Shown here piece by piece: positions 37,367 through 39,761 of a DNA stretch of 39,761 bases. Within the stretch, counting starts at the first letter, position 1. Each line of letters starts with the position of its first letter. The translations under genes and the position numbers were made by a program. Source of the DNA: Limisphaera sp. (GTDB lineage: Bacteria > Verrucomicrobiota > Verrucomicrobiia > Limisphaerales > Limisphaeraceae). The stretch lies in NCBI GenBank assembly GCA_026417315.1, contig JAOADM010000006.1:1-39761 (forward strand), read 5' to 3'. Below the pieces are notes generated by a model. The model did not search any database, was not told where the DNA came from, and was given only the letters and a program-made list of their open reading frames with translations.

Positions 37367-38515
37367 ATGGCGAAGAAACCCATTCGGATCGGACTGATCG
37401 GTTACGGCTTCATGGGGCGGGCGCACAGCAACGCGTATCTCAAGGTGGGGCACTTCTTCGACCTGCCCTACGAATGCGTGTTGCAGGCGGTCTGTGCGCG
37501 CGACGAGGCGAAGGTCCGCGATTTTGCCCAGCGATGGGGGTACGCCAGCGTGGAAACCGACTGGCGAAAGCTGGTGCAGCGGGACGACATCGATTTGGTG
37601 GACATCTGCGTGCCGAATCATCTGCACGCCGAAATCGCGATCGCCGCCGCCCGCGCCGGCAAAATGATCCTGTGCGAAAAGCCGCTGGCCATGAACGCGG
37701 CCGAGGGCCGCAAGATGGTGGCCGCAGTGGAAAAGGCCGGCGTCCCGAACATGGTCTGGTACAACTACCGACGCGTCCCTGCCGTCACGCTGGCCAAGCA
37801 ACTGGTGGACGAGGGCCGGTTGGGCCGCATCTTCCATTACCGGGCGAAGTTCTTGCAGGACTGGACGATCAATCCGGATCTGCCGCAGGGAGGCACGGCC
37901 TTGTGGCGCCTGGATGTGAAAGCCGCCGGCAGCGGAGTAACGGGGGACCTGCTGGCGCATTGCATCGACACGGCCCTGTGGATCAACGGCCGCATCGCAA
38001 AGGTCTGCGCCATGACGGAAACCTTCATCAAGGAGCGCAAGCACGTGGAGACGGGCAAGGTGGAGAAGGTGGGCATTGACGATGCCTGCGCCTTCCTGGC
38101 GCGGTTCGAGAACGGATCCCTGGCCACTTTCGAGTCCACCCGGTACGCGCGCGGGCACAAGGCACTGTACACCTTCGAAATCAACGGGGAGCACGCCAGC
38201 CTGTTCTGGGATCTGCATGACCTGCATCGGCTGCAGTATTTCGATCACCGGGATCCCAGCGTGGTGCGGGGCTGGCGCAGCATCCATGTCAGCGACGCCG
38301 ATCAACCCTACATGAAGCACTGGTGGGTGCCGGGCCTGCAGATCGGCTACGAGCACAGCTTCGTGCATCAGGTGGCCGACTTCCTCAAGGGTCTGGAGAC
38401 CGGCCAGCCGGCCCGCCCGACCTTCCGCGACGCCCTGGAGACACAGTTGGTGTGCGACGCGGTGTTGAAATCGGCCCGGACGGGTCGATGGGAGAAAGTT
38501 GGCACGGTCAGTTGA
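37367..38515 (+). CDS. Gfo/Idh/MocA-family oxidoreductase
   Basis: A 382-residue NAD(P)-dependent dehydrogenase. The N-terminal Rossmann domain shows [18 protein letters not shown] (about 6-23) and [38 protein letters not shown], where the Lys of EKP is the conserved catalytic-site lysine. The C-terminal alpha/beta domain has [19 protein letters not shown], with the expected Asp and His. No Tat or Sec signal is present, so it is cytoplasmic. A Shine-Dalgarno (AGGAG at 37353-37357) precedes the ATG by nine bases. It follows a TIM-barrel isomerase-like gene and probably oxidises the related sugar or cyclitol; the exact substrate is unknown. Confidence 0.93.
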   Translation: MAKKPIRIGLIGYGFMGRAHSNAYLKVGHFFDLPYECVLQAVCARDEAKVRDFAQRWGYASVETDWRKLVQRDDIDLVDICVPNHLHAEIAIAAARAGKMILCEKPLAMNAAEGRKMVAAVEKAGVPNMVWYNYRRVPAVTLAKQLVDEGRLGRIFHYRAKFLQDWTINPDLPQGGTALWRLDVKAAGSGVTGDLLAHCIDTALWINGRIAKVCAMTETFIKERKHVETGKVEKVGIDDACAFLARFENGSLATFESTRYARGHKALYTFEINGEHASLFWDLHDLHRLQYFDHRDPSVVRGWRSIHVSDADQPYMKHWWVPGLQIGYEHSFVHQVADFLKGLETGQPARPTFRDALETQLVCDAVLKSARTGRWEKVGTVS

Positions 38516-38535
38516 ACGGCTTATCGTGGCGGGCC

Positions 38536-38943
38536 ATGAAACGGATGCATCGAACCTGGTGGAGTGTGGCGGCCGTCGCAGCCCTGGTCACAACGGCCCG
38601 GCCTGCCGAGGTGGACGTGACCAAGCTGCCGCCCCCGGCACAACGGACCGGCGTCACCTACGAAAAGGACATCCGGCCCATTTTTGAAAAGCACTGCTTC
38701 AAGTGTCACGGCGAGGAAAAGCCGAAAGCCGGTTTGCGACTGGACAGTCGGGAAGCGGCCTTGAAGGGAAGTCGGGAAGGCAAGGTGATCCTGCCGGGCC
38801 AGAGTGCCAAGAGCCCGTTGGTGCACAGCGTGGCGCGAGTGGGCGAGGAGGATCACTGGATGCCGCCCGAGGGCAAGGGCCAGCCACTGACGCCGGAGCA
38901 GGTCGGGCTCATCCGCGCCTGGATCGATCAGGGGGCGAAATAG
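38536..38943 (+). CDS. Small secreted protein with Planctomycete-type cytochrome c domain
   Basis: A 135-residue product. The start at 38536 gives a signal peptide (MKRMHRTWWSVAAVAALVTTARPAE). The mature part has YEKDIRPIFEKHCFKCHGEEKPKAGLRLDS, with one CxxCH heme site (CFKCH). GSREGKVILPGQSAKSPLVHSVARVGEEDHWMPPEGKGQPLTPEQVGLIRAWIDQGAK follows, with the distal Met in WMPP. This is the PSCyt1-type module usually found at the N-terminus of very long planctomycete/verrucomicrobial proteins (with PSCyt2 and PSD1). Here it is the entire protein. It starts 20 bases after the oxidoreductase gene, so it may be co-transcribed. A periplasmic heme or electron-transfer role is inferred. Confidence 0.87.
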   Translation: MKRMHRTWWSVAAVAALVTTARPAEVDVTKLPPPAQRTGVTYEKDIRPIFEKHCFKCHGEEKPKAGLRLDSREAALKGSREGKVILPGQSAKSPLVHSVARVGEEDHWMPPEGKGQPLTPEQVGLIRAWIDQGAK

Positions 38944-39145
38944 GGATGGCCGCGGCAGGCGGCGTCCCCGTCGAAAGCGCGCCGCGCGATCGGCACGGGT
39001 GCTGTCGGCGGCCGGACACCGCGGCGTGAGCGGGGCCGGTGCCGGGCGCCGGATGTGCCCGCGCGGCCGGGAGAAGCGGGCTGCGCTTTTCGGCGCCGAT
39101 CCCGAACGTGGCCGGGGGAGCGTGCGGTCGGGCGGGAGAAGAGCC

Positions 39146-39761
39146 ATGCGACTGGTCGAGGCCATCGTTCATGCCAATCACCGCGCCCTGGCGGGGGACG
39201 CGACGGCCGGCCTGCGCCCCTCGGAACATGCCGACGCGTTGCCGGTGGTCGCGCTGAGCTGCCTGGATGCCCGATTGAATCCGGTCCTGCCCGAGGTGCT
39301 GGGGATCCCGGAAGAGGCCTTTTTGTGGGTCCGCAACGCGGGCAACGTGGTGACGGGCCCGTTCAGCGACGTGGTGCGGTCGCTGGCACTGGCCTGTCTG
39401 GCCGACGGCGCACGGGAGATTCTGATCCTCGGCCACACCGATTGCCGCGTGGCCCGGCAAACGCTGATGAGCCTGTTGGATCGCCTGGCCGCGCTGGGCA
39501 TTGCGCGGGATCGGTTGCCCGAGGATCTGCAGGGATGCTTCCGGTTGTTCGGCAGCGAGGTCCAAAACCTGCACCTGGCCTGCGAGGTGGTCCGACAGAG
39601 CCCCTTGATCAGTCCGCAGGTGCCGGTGCACGGGCTCATGGTGGATCTGGAGACCGGCCGGCTGGACTGGGTGGTCAACGGCTACGGAACCCTGCCGAGC
39701 CTGACGGCGCGGGTGGAGCGGGTGGTGGAAGCCGCACGCGAGACGGTGGAGGCCTTCCAGG
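39146..39761 (+). CDS. Beta-class carbonic anhydrase family protein (3' end beyond window)
   Basis: At least 205 codons, open to the right edge. MRLVEAIVHANHRAL begins after a purine-rich GGGAGAAGAG. The family core is visible: ALSCLDARLNPVLPEVLGIPEEAFLWVRNAGNVV, with Cys39 (zinc), Asp41 and Arg43 (the catalytic Asp/Arg pair), and ILGHTDC with His97 and Cys100 (zinc). The RNAGN block is diagnostic. It would interconvert carbon dioxide and bicarbonate in the cytoplasm. After Cys100 it reads RVARQ instead of the usual G(M/L), and a long insertion with LQGCFRLFGSEVQNLHLACEVVRQSPLI follows, so it belongs to a divergent subgroup. No signal peptide. Its neighbours do not explain its role. Confidence 0.88.
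   Translation, partial: MRLVEAIVHANHRALAGDATAGLRPSEHADALPVVALSCLDARLNPVLPEVLGIPEEAFLWVRNAGNVVTGPFSDVVRSLALACLADGAREILILGHTDCRVARQTLMSLLDRLAALGIARDRLPEDLQGCFRLFGSEVQNLHLACEVVRQSPLISPQVPVHGLMVDLETGRLDWVVNGYGTLPSLTARVERVVEAARETVEAFQ

Overview
The window is about 39.8 kb of high-GC DNA with 20 protein-coding genes and no rRNA, tRNA or CRISPR array that I can see. The gene content points to a verrucomicrobial chromosome, probably near Limisphaera/Pedosphaera. Evidence for this is long secreted proteins with autotransporter-associated beta-strand repeats, DUF4091/Ig-like/LamG architectures with a shared STN...FYRL-type tail, a Planctomycete-type cytochrome c domain protein, a stand-alone CoaB ligase and dispersed GC-rich palindromic repeats. 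This assignment is an inference. The first 16 bases are the end of the Nextera transposon adapter, so the left edge is a sequencing or assembly end and the first gene is cut there.

Layout. (1) 17-2592, minus strand: FAD D-amino-acid dehydrogenase, DapA-family lyase and the start of a 2,5-dioxovalerate-type aldehyde dehydrogenase. Together they look like a hydroxyproline-to-2-oxoglutarate operon. (2) 2925-6099, minus: coaB, dnaN and a cysteine desulfurase, with two good DnaA boxes flanking the dnaN upstream region. (3) 6389-10585, minus: a 1398-residue membrane protein of unknown function with an internal duplication. (4) 11420-14728, plus: a TonB-dependent receptor with a strong terminator, then a 120-residue secreted stub resembling only the start of a receptor plug. 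(5) 14799-16621, minus: nadC-birA with a 4-base overlap (cofactor metabolism). (6) 16955-18085, plus: an orphan DGQHR-domain (DndB-like) protein.

(7) 18603-22482, plus: a large secreted DUF4091 protein whose signal peptide lies in another frame, implying a one-base frameshift. (8) 22748-25408, minus: a small secreted protein, a DUF2127 membrane protein and glycyl-tRNA synthetase. (9) 25409-26108: a 700-base gap with repeat copies, leading into a 1546-residue beta-repeat passenger-like protein (26109-30749). This gene is convergent with a secreted GH43 arabinanase-type enzyme carrying two LamG-like modules (30927-33362, minus). (10) 33688-35886, minus: glycogen branching enzyme. (11) 36233-38943, plus: sugar isomerase/epimerase-like TIM barrel, Gfo/Idh/MocA oxidoreductase and a small secreted cytochrome-c-domain protein. 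(12) 39146 to the right edge, plus: a beta-carbonic anhydrase cut by the window end.

The genes suggest a heterotroph that degrades plant or microbial polysaccharides and scavenges amino acids, mixed with housekeeping genes. The items most worth a second look are the duplicated membrane protein, the plug-only stub, the tail shared by three secreted proteins, the orphan DGQHR protein, the dispersed composite repeat, the frameshift and the candidate origin region by dnaN.
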